The notes: a model not told the origin generated them from the sequence alone. A stretch of 64,000 nt of DNA from AC-32 sp963719275 (GCA_963719275.1 CAVRBT010000008.1:171948-235947); one strand, 5' to 3'; numbered from the stretch's first letter, positions 33,163 through 43,083 are shown. Translations and numbers: made by a program.

Positions 33163-33639
33163 TCAAAGCAGGAGGCCCATCTCGATCGCGTCCCAGAGCT
33201 CGCCGCTCGCCCGCCGGTAGTGCTTGACCCGCCGTCCCTCGTCGACGAACCCGAACTTTCGGTAGACGGCGATCGCCGCGGTGTTGTGCGGGAAGACACT
33301 CAGGCTCAGCTTGTGCAGGCCGCGCTCGCGTGACCACTCGATGGCCGCGGCGAGGAGCGCCGAGCCGACCCCGCGTCCCCGCCACTCACGCGCAACTGCC
33401 ATCCCGATCTCGCCGAACCCGAACCGGCTCACCTCGACGTCGAGGGACCCGACGATCTCGCCGCTCGCAACCGCGACGAGCGTCCCCTCGAGCCGCCACT
33501 TCGATGCCCACGCCTCGACGTCCACGGGCGGCTCGGTCGCGATTCCGTCCCGCTCCTCGGCAACCGCTGCGAACAGCAGCGCGAGCGGACGGCGGTCCTC
33601 GTCGAGTGCGGCACGGATCTCGAACTCGGTTGCGATCAG
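33163..33639 (-). CDS. GNAT acetyltransferase, probable CTG start
   Basis: The 158-aa protein (IATEFEIRAALDEDRRPLAL, GMAVAREWRGRGVGSALLAA with the acetyl-CoA loop RGRGVG, HNTAAIAVYRKFGFVDEGRR) is a GNAT N-acetyltransferase of unknown substrate. No ATG, GTG or TTG is in frame near the expected N-terminus. CTG 33639-33637 overlaps the MMPL stop as CTGA, the same geometry as ATGA coupling. Confidence 0.75.
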   Translation of the reverse strand: MIATEFEIRAALDEDRRPLALLFAAVAEERDGIATEPPVDVEAWASKWRLEGTLVAVASGEIVGSLDVEVSRFGFGEIGMAVAREWRGRGVGSALLAAAIEWSRERGLHKLSLSVFPHNTAAIAVYRKFGFVDEGRRVKHYRRASGELWDAIEMGLLL

Positions 33640-35810
33640 GCGCCCGGGCTCGGGAGCGCGACGCGCTCCCCGGGCCGCTCCGCCTCGATCTGGATGTGCG
33701 GCAGCCACTCGAGCCACGACGGCAGGTACCAGTTCCACTTGCCGAGCAGACACATGGCAGCAGGCAGCAGCACCGAGCGGATGATCGTCGCGTCGATCAG
33801 CAGCGCGACCGCGATCCCGAAGCCCATCTGCTGGAACATCACGAGGTCGCCCATCGCGAAGCCGCTGAAGACGGCGACGATGATCAGCGCCGCCCCGGTG
33901 ATCAGCCGCGCGGTCGAGGAGATGCCCCACTCGACGGCCTCGCGGGTCGAGCCGCTAGCGTCGTAGCGCTCCTTGATCCGGCTGAGCAGGAACACCTGGT
34001 AGTCCATCGAGAGCCCGAACAGCACCGAGAAGAGGAAGAGCGGCACCCACGCGTCGATCGCGTCCACGCGCTGGAAGCCGAGCAGGCCGCTGCCGATGCC
34101 GTGGCGGAAGACGAGCACGACGAGGCCGTAGGCAGCCCCCACCGAGAGCAGGTTCAGCACCATCGACGTCGCGGAGATGACGATCGACCGGAACGCGATC
34201 GTGAGCAGGACGAAGCTGAGCCCGAGCACGAACGCAAACACCGGCAGCAGCCACGCGTTCATCGCGTCGATGTAGTCGACGTTGTCGGCGGTGTCGCCGC
34301 CGACGAGCACCTCCGTGTCTGTCCCCTGGAAGGCCTGGGGGATGGTCGTCGAGCGCAGGTTCCGGATTGCGTCCAGCGCGCGCTCGCCGGTCTTGTCGCC
34401 GCCGACTTCGACGCCGATCGCGGCTACGTCACCCGAGGAGGAGAAGCGTAAGTCGCTGCGGCCGAAGACGCCGTCCTGCTTGAGCCGGCCCCGCAGGTCG
34501 CGGATCGCGGCGCGCACCTGCGGGGAGCGGACGTCGCCGCTGATCGTGATCAGCGCCGGGCTCGAGCTGGCCTGCGGAAAGTCGCGGGCGAGCGCCTCGT
34601 AGCCCTGTTTCGACATGAGCCGGTCGGGCAGCGTGCTCACGCCGCTGGAACCGAGCTTCAGGCCGATCGTCGGGATCGCTAGCGCGATGAGCAGCGCCGA
34701 GAAGGTCACGAGGTAGACCACCGGGCGGCGCATCACCCCGCGCACGACGCCTCCCCAGAACCGTCCCTCGCCGCCGCTGCCGATGCTGCGCCCCACGAAC
34801 GGCAACCGCAGCGCGTTGACGCGGTCCCCGAGCAGGCCGAGCAGCGCGGGCAGCAGCGTCAGCGCCGCGACCACGGAGACGATCCCGACCGCGATCGCGC
34901 CCACGGCGAGGCTCTTCATGATGTTCGAGGGCACGAGCAGCATGCCGGTCAGTGCGATCACGAACACCGAGCCGCTGAACAGCACGGCGCGGCTGGCTGT
35001 CGCGCTGGCGGCGGCGATCGCATCGAGCTCGGACAGGCTGCCGGCCCTCTCCTCCCGGTAGCGTGAGACGACGAACAGCGAGTAGTCGATCCCGAGCGCC
35101 AGGCCCATCCCCGTGAGCATGTTCACGAAGAAGACCGAAAGCGTGAACGCGGCCGCGATGGGTGCGCAGAGCCCGAGCGCGACGACGATCGCGATGAGCG
35201 CCATGACGAGCGGGATCACCCCGGCGACGACTGCGCCGAAGACGAGCAGCAGGATGATCAGCGCAGCCGGGAGCCCGAACTGCAGCTCGCCCGACTCGAG
35301 GTCGTGCTGCGAGACGTCGTTGAAGTCGTGGTCGAGCGTCCCCTCGCCGGTCATCGCCACGGTGAACCCGTCCTCCCCGTTCGCGCGCTCGACGACGGGA
35401 ATGAGCGGGTCGACGTCCGCCTTCCGCTGAATCCCGATCAGAACCGCGTGGCCGTCTTTGGAGACGCCGAGCACCCTCGTGCGGAAGACGGCGCCGGTCG
35501 CCTGAGCCTGGGCGAGAAGCCGCTGGCCGAACCGCCTGAACGCCGGGTCTCGCGCCAACAGCGTGCTCGAGCGCACGACGACCAGCTCGTCGACGCCGTT
35601 CCGGTCCGGCGGGAAGTGCTGCCGGTCGAAGAAGAGCCGCTCCGCTCGAGCCGACTCCGGGCTCCCGGTGACGTGGCCTTGCGTTGTCAGGTTCCCCGGC
35701 AACAGCGCCGCGCTCAGCCCGATGGCGACGACGATCGCTCCGACCCAGGCGAAAATGATCCGCCACGGATGGCGGCTCGACGCCCTCCCGAGGCGCTCGG
35801 TCACACCCAT
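33636..35810 (-). CDS. MMPL family RND-type transporter
   Basis: The 724-aa protein has about 12 spans in two halves, each with a large outer loop. The family GIDYSLFVVSRYREE motif and its second-half match FGLSMDYQVFLLSRIKERY carry the proton-relay Asp. MMPL proteins export lipids or hydrophobic compounds using the proton gradient. ATG 35810 (MGVTERLGRASSRHPWRII) is chosen; the longer frame adds unrelated sequence. Confidence 0.9.
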   Translation of the reverse strand: MGVTERLGRASSRHPWRIIFAWVGAIVVAIGLSAALLPGNLTTQGHVTGSPESARAERLFFDRQHFPPDRNGVDELVVVRSSTLLARDPAFRRFGQRLLAQAQATGAVFRTRVLGVSKDGHAVLIGIQRKADVDPLIPVVERANGEDGFTVAMTGEGTLDHDFNDVSQHDLESGELQFGLPAALIILLLVFGAVVAGVIPLVMALIAIVVALGLCAPIAAAFTLSVFFVNMLTGMGLALGIDYSLFVVSRYREERAGSLSELDAIAAASATASRAVLFSGSVFVIALTGMLLVPSNIMKSLAVGAIAVGIVSVVAALTLLPALLGLLGDRVNALRLPFVGRSIGSGGEGRFWGGVVRGVMRRPVVYLVTFSALLIALAIPTIGLKLGSSGVSTLPDRLMSKQGYEALARDFPQASSSPALITISGDVRSPQVRAAIRDLRGRLKQDGVFGRSDLRFSSSGDVAAIGVEVGGDKTGERALDAIRNLRSTTIPQAFQGTDTEVLVGGDTADNVDYIDAMNAWLLPVFAFVLGLSFVLLTIAFRSIVISATSMVLNLLSVGAAYGLVVLVFRHGIGSGLLGFQRVDAIDAWVPLFLFSVLFGLSMDYQVFLLSRIKERYDASGSTREAVEWGISSTARLITGAALIIVAVFSGFAMGDLVMFQQMGFGIAVALLIDATIIRSVLLPAAMCLLGKWNWYLPSWLEWLPHIQIEAERPGERVALPSPGA

Positions 35811-35889
35811 CCCCACCCAGGTATAGCGCAGGGAAAGCCACCTCGCAGGCCGGCGTGACCGCGGCACCCGCCCGTCGTAGGCTTGTCGC

Positions 35890-38800
35890 GTGGTCACCTG
35901 CCCGAGCTGCGGCCGCGAGAACCCGGAAGGCTCACGGTTCTGCAACGCCTGCGGCGCGGAGCTGACGCAGGAGACCGGCCCCCGCGAGTACCGCAAGGTC
36001 GTGACGGTGCTCTTCTGCGACGTGGCCGGCTCGACCGCGCTCGGCGAGTCGGTCGACCCCGAGGCGTTGCGGGCGCTGCTCGCCCGTTACTTCGACGAAA
36101 TGAAGGCGATCGTCGAGCGGCACGGCGGCGCCGTCGAGAAGTTCATCGGGGACGCGGTGATGGCCGTCTTCGGCGTCCCGCAGGTGCACGAGGACGACGC
36201 GCTTCGCGCGGTTCGCGCAGCCGTCGAGATGCGGAGAGCGCTGCCCGAGATCGGCATCCGTGCGCGCATCGGCGTCAGCACGGGCGAGGTAGTCGTCGGC
36301 ACCGCCGAGCGCCTGGCGACCGGCGACGCGGTGAACGTCGCCGCGCGGCTGGAGCAGGCCGCCGAGGCAGGCGAGATCCTGCTCGGCCCCGAGACGGCGC
36401 ACCTGGTTCGCGACGCGGTCGAGACCGAGCCGACCGAGCCGCTCGAGCTGAAGGGCAAGAGCGAGCCGCTCGTCGCGCACCGCCTACTCGCTTTCCATGA
36501 GGAGGCGCCCGCCTTCGCGCGCCACTTCGACGCGCCGCTCGTCGGGCGCGAGCGGGAGCTGCGCCGCCTCGAGGAGGCCTTCGGCCAGGCCGCCGCCGAC
36601 CGCTCGTGCCAGCTCTTCACGATCCTGGGCGCCGCGGGTGTCGGCAAGTCGCGCCTCGCCGCCGAGCTGACGAGCTCGCTCGACGGCGCGCGCGTCCTCC
36701 GCGGCCGCTGCCTGCCCTACGGCGAGGGCATCACCTATTGGCCCGTGGTCGAGGTCGTCAAGCAGCTGCCCGCGCCGGCGGAGCTCGAGGTCGATCCCGC
36801 CGCGGTTGCCGCGATCGAGGGGCTGCTCGGCGACGAGCAGGCCATCTCGTCGAGCGAGGAGATCCCGTGGGCCTTTCGCAAGCTCCTCGAGGCCGCGGCC
36901 AGGGCCGCCCCGCTCGTGGTCGTCTTCGACGACATCCACTGGGGGGAGCCGACCTTCCTCGACCTGATCGAGCACGTCGCCGACCTCTCGCGGGAGACAC
37001 CGCTGCTCTTGCTCTGCCTCGCGCGGCCCGAGCTGCTCGACCGCCGGCCCGGCTGGGGCGGCGGCAAGCTCAACGCGACCACGGTGTTGCTGGAGCCGCT
37101 CTCCGCGACCCAGACAGATGAGCTGCTGGAGCGGCTGCTCGGCGATGCGACGCTCGAGCCGGACCTACGGGCTCGGATCCGCGACGCGGCCGAGGGCAAC
37201 CCGTTGTTCGTCGAGGAGATGGTCGCACTCGTGGAAGCCTCGGGCGACGGCGAGGTCTCGGTGCCGGGCACGATCCAGGCGCTCCTCGCGGCAAGGCTCG
37301 ACCAGCTGGAGCGGGCCGAGCGCGGCGTGCTCGAGCGCGGCGCGGTCGAGGGCAGGGTCTTCCACCGCGGCGCCGTGCAGGCGCTCGCACCGGAGGAGTC
37401 GCACATGGAGCGGCGGCTGAACGGCCTCGTGCGCAAGGAGCTCGTTCGGCCGGACAAGCCGCAGCTCCTGGGCGAGGACGCCTACCGCTTCCGCCACCTG
37501 CTGATCCGCGACGCGGCCTACGAGGCGCTCCCGAAGGCGACGCGCGCGGAGCTGCACGAGCGCTTCGCCGCCTGGCTCGGGGAGCACGGCGCGGAGCTCG
37601 TCGAGCTGGACGAGGTCCTCGGCTACCACCTCGAGCAGGCCCACCGCTACGGGGCCGAGCTCGGCAGCGCTGACGACGAGCTGGGCCGCCGCGCGTCCCG
37701 GCGCCTCGCTGCCGCCGGACGCCGCGCGCTGGCGGTCCGCGATGCGGCCGCAGCGACGAACCTCCTAGCGCGGGCAATCGCCCTCGAAGAGCCGCGCGGA
37801 GGCGAAGGCGTGGAGCTGCTGCTCGACCTCGGCTCGGCGCTAATCGACCGCGGCGAGATCCGCGAGGGCGAAGCACGGCGCGGGGAGGCGGCCGCACTCG
37901 CGCAAGCTATCGGCGACCGAACACTGGAGCTGCGCGCGAGTTGCGAGCTCGCGATTCTTCGTACGGTCAGCGCGCCGGATTTCACCGGCGAGCAGGCGCT
38001 GGAGCTGGCGCGTCGCGCGATTGCCGAGCTTGGACCGGACGGTGACGACAAGGCTCTCGCCAGCGCCTGGTTCCTCGTGCTCGCGGCCGAGAACCTCCGT
38101 GGTCACTGGCAGGAGGCCGTGGACGCGGTCGAACACGTGCTCGAGCACGCCAGGAACCCCGGCGACCGCTGGCGCAGCGACGCGCTCGAGTTCGTCGGCC
38201 CGGCCATCTTCTGGGGCCCGACGCCGCTAGCCACGGGGCTACCGCGGGTCGACGCGATTCTGGAGGGCGCGCGCGGCAACAAGTGCCTCGAGGCGTGGTC
38301 GATGAGGCCGATCGCCGGCTTCTATGCCATGCAGGGCCGGTTCGACGAGGCCCGGGAGGCCCTCGCCGAGGCTCGGGCCATCTTCGACGAGCTCGGCCGC
38401 AAGATCGATGCCGTCACGCTCGCTTTCTGGACCGGGCCGCTCGAGCTGCTCGCCGGCAACCCGGCCGAGGCCGCCCGCGATACCGGTGCGGCTTGCGATT
38501 TCCTCGAGGCTGCGGGTGAGCGGGGTTGGCTCTCCACGATGGCCACGATCTACGCGAACGCACTCTGCGAGCAGGGTCTCTACGACGAGGCGGAGGCGGC
38601 CGCCCGACGAAGCCGCGATGCCGCAACGAGCGACGACCACAACGCACAGGCGCTGTGGCGCTCCTCGCTGGCGAAGACCCTGGCGCACAAGGGACAGCAC
38701 GAGGAGGCGGAGCGCCTCGCTGACGAGGCGATCCCCTGGATCGACCGGTCGGACGAGCTGAACAACCAGGCCGACACCCGCACCGACGTCGCGGAGGCGT

Positions 38801-38925
38801 ACCGCCTCGGCGGCCGCCTCGACAAGGCGGTGAACGCGCTCGAGGAGGCGCTCGAGCGCTACGAGCAGAAGGGCAACCGCGTCGCCGCCGCCAGGGTTCG
38901 CGCGCAGCTCGAGGAGCTGCGGTAG
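35890..38925 (+). CDS. Adenylate/guanylate cyclase-AAA ATPase-TPR signalling protein
   Basis: The 1011-aa protein starts GTG GTC with a zinc ribbon (CPSCGRENPEGSRFCNACG), then a class III cyclase domain (VTVLFCDVAGSTALGESVDP, EKFIGDAVMAVFGVPQVHED, TGDAVNVAARLEQ; residues ~35-195). An AAA_16 ATPase follows (ILGAAGVGKSRLAAEL, VVVFDDIHWGEPTFLDLIEH; ~215-560), then TPR helices to the end. Such proteins may make cyclic nucleotides or sense ligands through the ATPase. A paralog lies at 46819. Confidence 0.85.
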   Translation: MVTCPSCGRENPEGSRFCNACGAELTQETGPREYRKVVTVLFCDVAGSTALGESVDPEALRALLARYFDEMKAIVERHGGAVEKFIGDAVMAVFGVPQVHEDDALRAVRAAVEMRRALPEIGIRARIGVSTGEVVVGTAERLATGDAVNVAARLEQAAEAGEILLGPETAHLVRDAVETEPTEPLELKGKSEPLVAHRLLAFHEEAPAFARHFDAPLVGRERELRRLEEAFGQAAADRSCQLFTILGAAGVGKSRLAAELTSSLDGARVLRGRCLPYGEGITYWPVVEVVKQLPAPAELEVDPAAVAAIEGLLGDEQAISSSEEIPWAFRKLLEAAARAAPLVVVFDDIHWGEPTFLDLIEHVADLSRETPLLLLCLARPELLDRRPGWGGGKLNATTVLLEPLSATQTDELLERLLGDATLEPDLRARIRDAAEGNPLFVEEMVALVEASGDGEVSVPGTIQALLAARLDQLERAERGVLERGAVEGRVFHRGAVQALAPEESHMERRLNGLVRKELVRPDKPQLLGEDAYRFRHLLIRDAAYEALPKATRAELHERFAAWLGEHGAELVELDEVLGYHLEQAHRYGAELGSADDELGRRASRRLAAAGRRALAVRDAAAATNLLARAIALEEPRGGEGVELLLDLGSALIDRGEIREGEARRGEAAALAQAIGDRTLELRASCELAILRTVSAPDFTGEQALELARRAIAELGPDGDDKALASAWFLVLAAENLRGHWQEAVDAVEHVLEHARNPGDRWRSDALEFVGPAIFWGPTPLATGLPRVDAILEGARGNKCLEAWSMRPIAGFYAMQGRFDEAREALAEARAIFDELGRKIDAVTLAFWTGPLELLAGNPAEAARDTGAACDFLEAAGERGWLSTMATIYANALCEQGLYDEAEAAARRSRDAATSDDHNAQALWRSSLAKTLAHKGQHEEAERLADEAIPWIDRSDELNNQADTRTDVAEAYRLGGRLDKAVNALEEALERYEQKGNRVAAARVRAQLEELR

Positions 38926-39201
38926 ATGGCGGACGTGCGGCTCGAGCCGTGGGGCGAGGGCGATCTCCCGCTGCTGCGGCGGCTCATGGGCGAGCCCGCG
39001 ATGACGGAGCACCTCGGCGGCCTCGAGAGCGAGGAGAAGCTGCACGCGTTCCCGTCGGTCGAGAACGCCCCGTCGAACGCCATCTGCCCCAAGCTCGGGT
39101 TCGAGTTGCTGGGCGAGCACGACTTCGAGTACCCGCCCGGCCATCCGATGCGCTGCAATGACTGGCGCCTCGACCTGTCGGAAACCGAGGGCGAAAGCTA
39201 A
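38926..39201 (+). pseudogene. GNAT acetyltransferase with internal deletion
   Basis: The 91-aa frame starts like a GNAT (VRLEPWGEGDLPLLRRLMGE, TEHLGGLESEEKL) and jumps directly to the C-terminal end (HAFPSVENAPSNAICPKLGF, YPPGHPMRCNDWRLDL). The acetyl-CoA-binding core is missing, so it is probably inactive. The frame stays open across the deletion. It abuts the cyclase stop and overlaps the convergent sigma gene by 4 bases. Confidence 0.75.
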
Positions 39202-39974
39202 AGCGCCTCGCGCAGCTTCTGAAGCGCGCCGACCTCGATCTGCCTGGCGCGCTCCGCCGTCAAACCGAGCTCGCGGCCGATCTGGTTCAGGGTCTGCGCG
39301 GGCTCTCCGAGCCCGTAGTGCGCGTAGAGCACCGAGCGCTCGCGCTTGTCGAGCCGATCGGCCAGACCGCGAACTTCGTGGATCTCAATGTCGTCGAGCA
39401 CGTGCTCGAAAGCCTGCTCGGCACCGGGATCGACCACGCCGTCCCCGACCGTGGCCGCAGCTCCCTCGTCCGTGCCAACCCGCTCCTCGATTCCGCGCGG
39501 TGCTCGCTCGGCCGCCTGGAGGCTCTCGAGCTGGGTCGCGCTGAACCCGGTCGCGCTACTCAGCTCTCCCGCCGTGGGCTCGTGGCCGTGGGTCTGCAGA
39601 TGGTCGTGACGCGCTGCTCTGACCCGGGCGAGATCTCGCACCGCCCGATCGGAAAGCGCGACAGGACGCGCCAACTCGGCAACGAGTTCTTGCATCGCCT
39701 TCCTCACCCAGAACGAGGCGTAGGCCCAGAAGGGCGTGTTGAGGCCCGGGTCGTAGCGCCGTGCGGCGAAGAGCAAGCCCGCCACGCCGTCCTGGACGAG
39801 CTCGCGTTGCTCGACTCTGATGCCGCCGGGGAAGCCGCTGGCAAGACCGGCGATCGCCGGCAGGAACACCTCGACGAGGCGGCGGGATGCGTCCGGATCA
39901 CCGGCCTCGGCTCCGATCACGAGGTCCCGCTCCTCGCGCGGGGTCAGTCGCCTGCGCGTGCTCACCGAGGCCAT
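39198..39974 (-). CDS. RNA polymerase sigma-70 family factor
   Basis: The 258-aa protein carries region 2 (RELVQDGVAGLLFAARRYDP, TPFWAYASFWVRKAMQELVA), region 3 (EPTAGELSSATGFSATQLES) and region 4 (LDKRERSVLYAHYGLGEPAQ, LNQIGRELGLTAERARQIEV). It lacks region 1 and is shorter than the housekeeping factor, so it is likely a group 2/3 alternative sigma. No anti-sigma gene is adjacent. Confidence 0.85.
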   Translation of the reverse strand: MASVSTRRRLTPREERDLVIGAEAGDPDASRRLVEVFLPAIAGLASGFPGGIRVEQRELVQDGVAGLLFAARRYDPGLNTPFWAYASFWVRKAMQELVAELARPVALSDRAVRDLARVRAARHDHLQTHGHEPTAGELSSATGFSATQLESLQAAERAPRGIEERVGTDEGAAATVGDGVVDPGAEQAFEHVLDDIEIHEVRGLADRLDKRERSVLYAHYGLGEPAQTLNQIGRELGLTAERARQIEVGALQKLREAL

Positions 39975-40123
39975 GCGTTTAGCGCGTACCTGCAGAGGTT
40001 GTCGGCACCACCGTCCCCCGGTCTGGGACGAAATCCATCTTCGCAGCTTGGGTCAGGCCCACGTCGGCTTATTGAGGTCGTAGCACCAACCGCCACAGCG
40101 GAGGCCTCCATCTACTCCAACAG

Positions 40124-40207
40124 GTCGACGAGGGCAACCACTTCGCCGCCCGGGAGGAGACGGACCTCTTCACGACCGAGGTCCGGGCCGTTCAGATCAC
40201 TGCGTGA
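40124..40207 (+). pseudogene. Epoxide hydrolase C-terminal fragment
   Basis: QVDEGNHFAAREETDLFTTE followed by VRAVQITA and a stop matches the C-terminus of the adjacent epoxide hydrolase (GGHFAAWEEPELFSQEVRAA). Only about 28 codons remain, 15 bases before the intact gene. This suggests a former tandem copy. Confidence 0.65.
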
Positions 40208-40222
40208 CGAGAGGAGGTCGTC

Positions 40223-41413
40223 ATGAGCAGCACCGTCGGGACCGCCACCGAGATCCGGCCCTTCCAGATCGAGATTCCAAAGGGGCAGATCGGCGACTTG
40301 CGCCGGCGCATCGCGGCGACGCGCTGGCCCAGCAAGGAGCTGGTCGAAGATCGGTCCCAAGGCGTCCAGCTGGCGACGCTGAAGGAGCTCGCAGGCTACT
40401 GGAGTACCGATTACGACTTCGGGCGTGTCGAAGCGAGGCTAAACGCGCTTCCGCAGTTCGCGACCGAGATCGACGGAGTCGAGATCCACTTCATCCACGT
40501 TCGCTCCAAGCACGAAAACGCGCTGCCGCTGATCATGACCCACGGCTGGCCCGGCTCGGTCATCGAGCTGCTCGATGCGGTCGGCCCGCTCACGGACCCG
40601 ACCGCGCACGACGGGGACGCCGAGGACGCGTTCCACCTGGTTCTGCCTTCCATCCCCGGCTACGGCTTCTCGGGCGAGCCCAAGGAGATCGGCTGGGACG
40701 CCGGCCGCACCGCCCAGGCCTGGGCGGAGCTGATGCAGCGCCTCGGTTACACCCGCTACGTGGCGCAGGGTGGCGACGTGGGCGCCTCCATCACCGACGC
40801 GATGGGCCGCCAAGCACCCGAGGGGCTGATCGGAATCCACACGAACTTGCTCGTGACGGCGCTGGGCGCCCCCCAGCCGACGGAAACCGAGCAGGAACGC
40901 GCGGCGGCCGATGCGCTGGCCGCGTTCCGGGCGTCCGGCTTCGGCTACTTCCTCGAGCAGGCCACGCGACCGCAGACGATCGGCTACGCCCTCCTGGATT
41001 CTCCCGTCGCGCTCGCGGCCTGGATGCTCGACCACGACACCGACAGCTACTACAAGATCTCCCATGCCTTTGTTGACGGCGAGCCTGCGGGCAATCTCAC
41101 CCGGGACCACATCCTCGACAACGTCACGCTGTACTGGCTGACGGGCACCGGGGCTTCGGCTGCCCGCTCGTACTGGGAGAGCGGACGAGCCCAAGCTCTT
41201 GCGGCCGGCCAGGCTCCTCCGGAGGTGTCGATCCCGGTCGGCTTCACCACGTTCCCGGACGAGATCTTCGCGGCCCCGCGCAGCTGGGTCGAGAAGTCGT
41301 ACCCCACGCTCACTTACTTCAACGAGGCAGCCAGGGGCGGCCACTTCGCGGCCTGGGAGGAGCCTGAGCTCTTCTCGCAGGAGGTCCGGGCCGCGTTCGG
41401 GTCGCTTCGTTGA
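40223..41413 (+). CDS. Epoxide hydrolase (alpha/beta fold, EHN domain)
   Basis: The 396-aa protein begins with the epoxide-hydrolase N-terminal domain (IRPFQIEIPKGQIGDLRRRI, YWSTDYDFGRVEARLNALPQ) and an alpha/beta core with LIMTHGWPGSVIELLDAVGP (oxyanion HGWP), nucleophile Asp in AQGGDVGASITDAMG and His in GGHFAAWEEP. It opens epoxides to diols. The downstream DUF2007-like gene overlaps its stop. Confidence 0.9.
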   Translation: MSSTVGTATEIRPFQIEIPKGQIGDLRRRIAATRWPSKELVEDRSQGVQLATLKELAGYWSTDYDFGRVEARLNALPQFATEIDGVEIHFIHVRSKHENALPLIMTHGWPGSVIELLDAVGPLTDPTAHDGDAEDAFHLVLPSIPGYGFSGEPKEIGWDAGRTAQAWAELMQRLGYTRYVAQGGDVGASITDAMGRQAPEGLIGIHTNLLVTALGAPQPTETEQERAAADALAAFRASGFGYFLEQATRPQTIGYALLDSPVALAAWMLDHDTDSYYKISHAFVDGEPAGNLTRDHILDNVTLYWLTGTGASAARSYWESGRAQALAAGQAPPEVSIPVGFTTFPDEIFAAPRSWVEKSYPTLTYFNEAARGGHFAAWEEPELFSQEVRAAFGSLR

Positions 41414-41631
41414 CCGGGCGGCTGGTCCCGGTAGCCGCGTACGCAACCCGCAGCGAGGCGGAGATCGTTCAGGGCCTGCTCGCATCGGCGGGGATCGACT
41501 CCTCGCTGTCCGCGGACGACGCCGGCGGCGCCTACCCGTTCGTGCTCTCGGGTGGAGCGCAGCTGCTCGTCGACGAGGACGACGTCGAAGCTGCGTCGGA
41601 ACTGATTGCCAGCGGGTCAGGCGAGTCTTGA
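41410..41631 (+). CDS. DUF2007-like small protein
   Basis: TTG 41410 overlaps the hydrolase stop. The 73-aa product (AAYATRSEAEIVQGLLASAG, LSGGAQLLVDEDDVEAASEL) has the beta-alpha-beta pattern of DUF2007 putative signal-transducing domains. Function unknown. Confidence 0.65.
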   Translation: MTGRLVPVAAYATRSEAEIVQGLLASAGIDSSLSADDAGGAYPFVLSGGAQLLVDEDDVEAASELIASGSGES

Positions 41632-41653
41632 GGGGGTCGCAAAGGAGCTAGCG

Positions 41654-42091
41654 ATGGAATCGAGCACCGCCGTCACCCAGCCGTCGCTGACGCGGGACGA
41701 GACCGGGACCCTGCTCGGGCAGACGATGGGGCTGGTCGCCGTCACGGCCGGCCTGTTCGCACTCGGCGCGTATCTCGGCCGCGACCTCTCGTACGGGTGG
41801 GGCTTCGCCTTCTTCATCGCCTCCTTCGGGTGCCTGCTCGGCCTCAACATCGCGGCACAGCGGTCGGAGCGAATGGCGATCACCCTGTTGTTCGCGTTCG
41901 GCGTCCTCATCGGGCTGGCCACGGCTCCGACGATCGCCTACTACGCGAGCACCAATCCGCAGGTCGTCTGGCAGGCGGGCGGCGCAACCGCACTGTTCAT
42001 CGCCGGGTTCGGGGCGTTCGGCTACGCGACACGCCGCGACCTGTCTGCGATCGCTCGCGTCTGCTTCTGGGCGCTGATAGGGATCGCATGA
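41654..42091 (+). CDS. Bax-inhibitor-1-like membrane protein, probably truncated
   Basis: ATG 41654 has AAAGGAG upstream. The 145-aa product shows five spans with BI-1/YccA-like features (FALGAYLGRDLSYGWGFAFF, TIAYYASTNPQVVWQAGGAT, FGAFGYATRRDLSAIARVCF). Family members are usually ~220 aa with seven spans, so the C-terminal two are missing. The stop overlaps the next ATG (ATGA), so a deletion may have fused it to the thioredoxin-like gene. Confidence 0.65.
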   Translation: MESSTAVTQPSLTRDETGTLLGQTMGLVAVTAGLFALGAYLGRDLSYGWGFAFFIASFGCLLGLNIAAQRSERMAITLLFAFGVLIGLATAPTIAYYASTNPQVVWQAGGATALFIAGFGAFGYATRRDLSAIARVCFWALIGIA

Positions 42092-43083
42092 CGCTGTTCA
42101 GCCGTCACCGCAGCCATCCGTTGCCGGTCGAGGGTCACGTGCCCGGCTTCGACGGGGCGACGGGCTGGCTCAACTCCCCGCCGCTGGCGACGGACGACCT
42201 GCGCGGGAAGGTCGTCCTCGTCGACTTCTGGACGTACACCTGCATCAACTGGCTCCGCACGCTCGCGTACGTGCGCGCGTGGGCGGAGAAGTACGAACGC
42301 GACGGCCTGGTCGTGATCGGCGTCCACACGCCCGAGTTCCCGTTCGAGCGCGATGCCGACAATGTGCGCTGGGCCGCGCAGGACATGAACGTCGAGTATC
42401 CGGTCGCGCTCGACCCCGACTACCAGGTCTGGCGCGCGTTCGCCAACCACTACTGGCCGGCCGTGTACATCGCCGACGCGGAGGGACGGATCCGGCACCA
42501 CCACTTCGGCGAAGGTGGCTACGAGGATTGCGAGCGGGTCATCCAGCGGCTGCTGGGCGAGGCGGGACGCGAGGGCGTTGCCGACGACCTGGTCTCCGTC
42601 GCTCCGGAAGGCTTCGAGGTCCAGGCCGACTGGGACAGCCTGCAGACGCCGGAGACGTACCTCGGCTACGAGCAGGCTCAGAACTTCGCTGGTGACGCAG
42701 CGTTCGACGAACCGCACGCCTACGTCGTGCCCGAGCCGCTGAACCGCAACGAATGGGCTCTGGCGGGGGACTGGACGATCGAGAGCGGGGCCAGCGTGCT
42801 CAACGCGGCCGACGGGCGGATCGCGTTCCGCTTCCACGCCCGCGACGCACATCTCGTCATGGGCCCGCGCGAGCGAGGCACCGAGGTGCCGTTCCGGGTG
42901 CTCCTCGACGGCGAGCCTCCCGGTGCCGCCCACGGCCTGGACGTCGACGAAGACGGTCACGGGACGCTGGCCCAGCAGCGGCTCCATCAGCTGATTCGCC
43001 AGCGCGAGTCCATCCGCGACCGCACGCTCGAGATCTCCTTCAACGGCCCGGGCGCCGAGGCCTACTGCTTCACCTTCGGCTAG
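42088..43083 (+). CDS. DipZ-like thioredoxin-fold protein
   Basis: The 331-aa protein has a redoxin domain (VVLVDFWTYTCINWLRTLAY, VIGVHTPEFPFERDADNVRW, YWPAVYIADAEGRIRHHHFG) and a C-terminal beta-rich module (NRNEWALAGDWTIESGASVL, FRFHARDAHLVMGP), the DipZ C-terminal layout. Only one cysteine (TYTCINW) stands at the active site in place of a CxxC pair, so disulfide chemistry is doubtful. There is no signal peptide, which suggests a cytoplasmic location. Confidence 0.75.
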   Translation: MTLFSRHRSHPLPVEGHVPGFDGATGWLNSPPLATDDLRGKVVLVDFWTYTCINWLRTLAYVRAWAEKYERDGLVVIGVHTPEFPFERDADNVRWAAQDMNVEYPVALDPDYQVWRAFANHYWPAVYIADAEGRIRHHHFGEGGYEDCERVIQRLLGEAGREGVADDLVSVAPEGFEVQADWDSLQTPETYLGYEQAQNFAGDAAFDEPHAYVVPEPLNRNEWALAGDWTIESGASVLNAADGRIAFRFHARDAHLVMGPRERGTEVPFRVLLDGEPPGAAHGLDVDEDGHGTLAQQRLHQLIRQRESIRDRTLEISFNGPGAEAYCFTFG

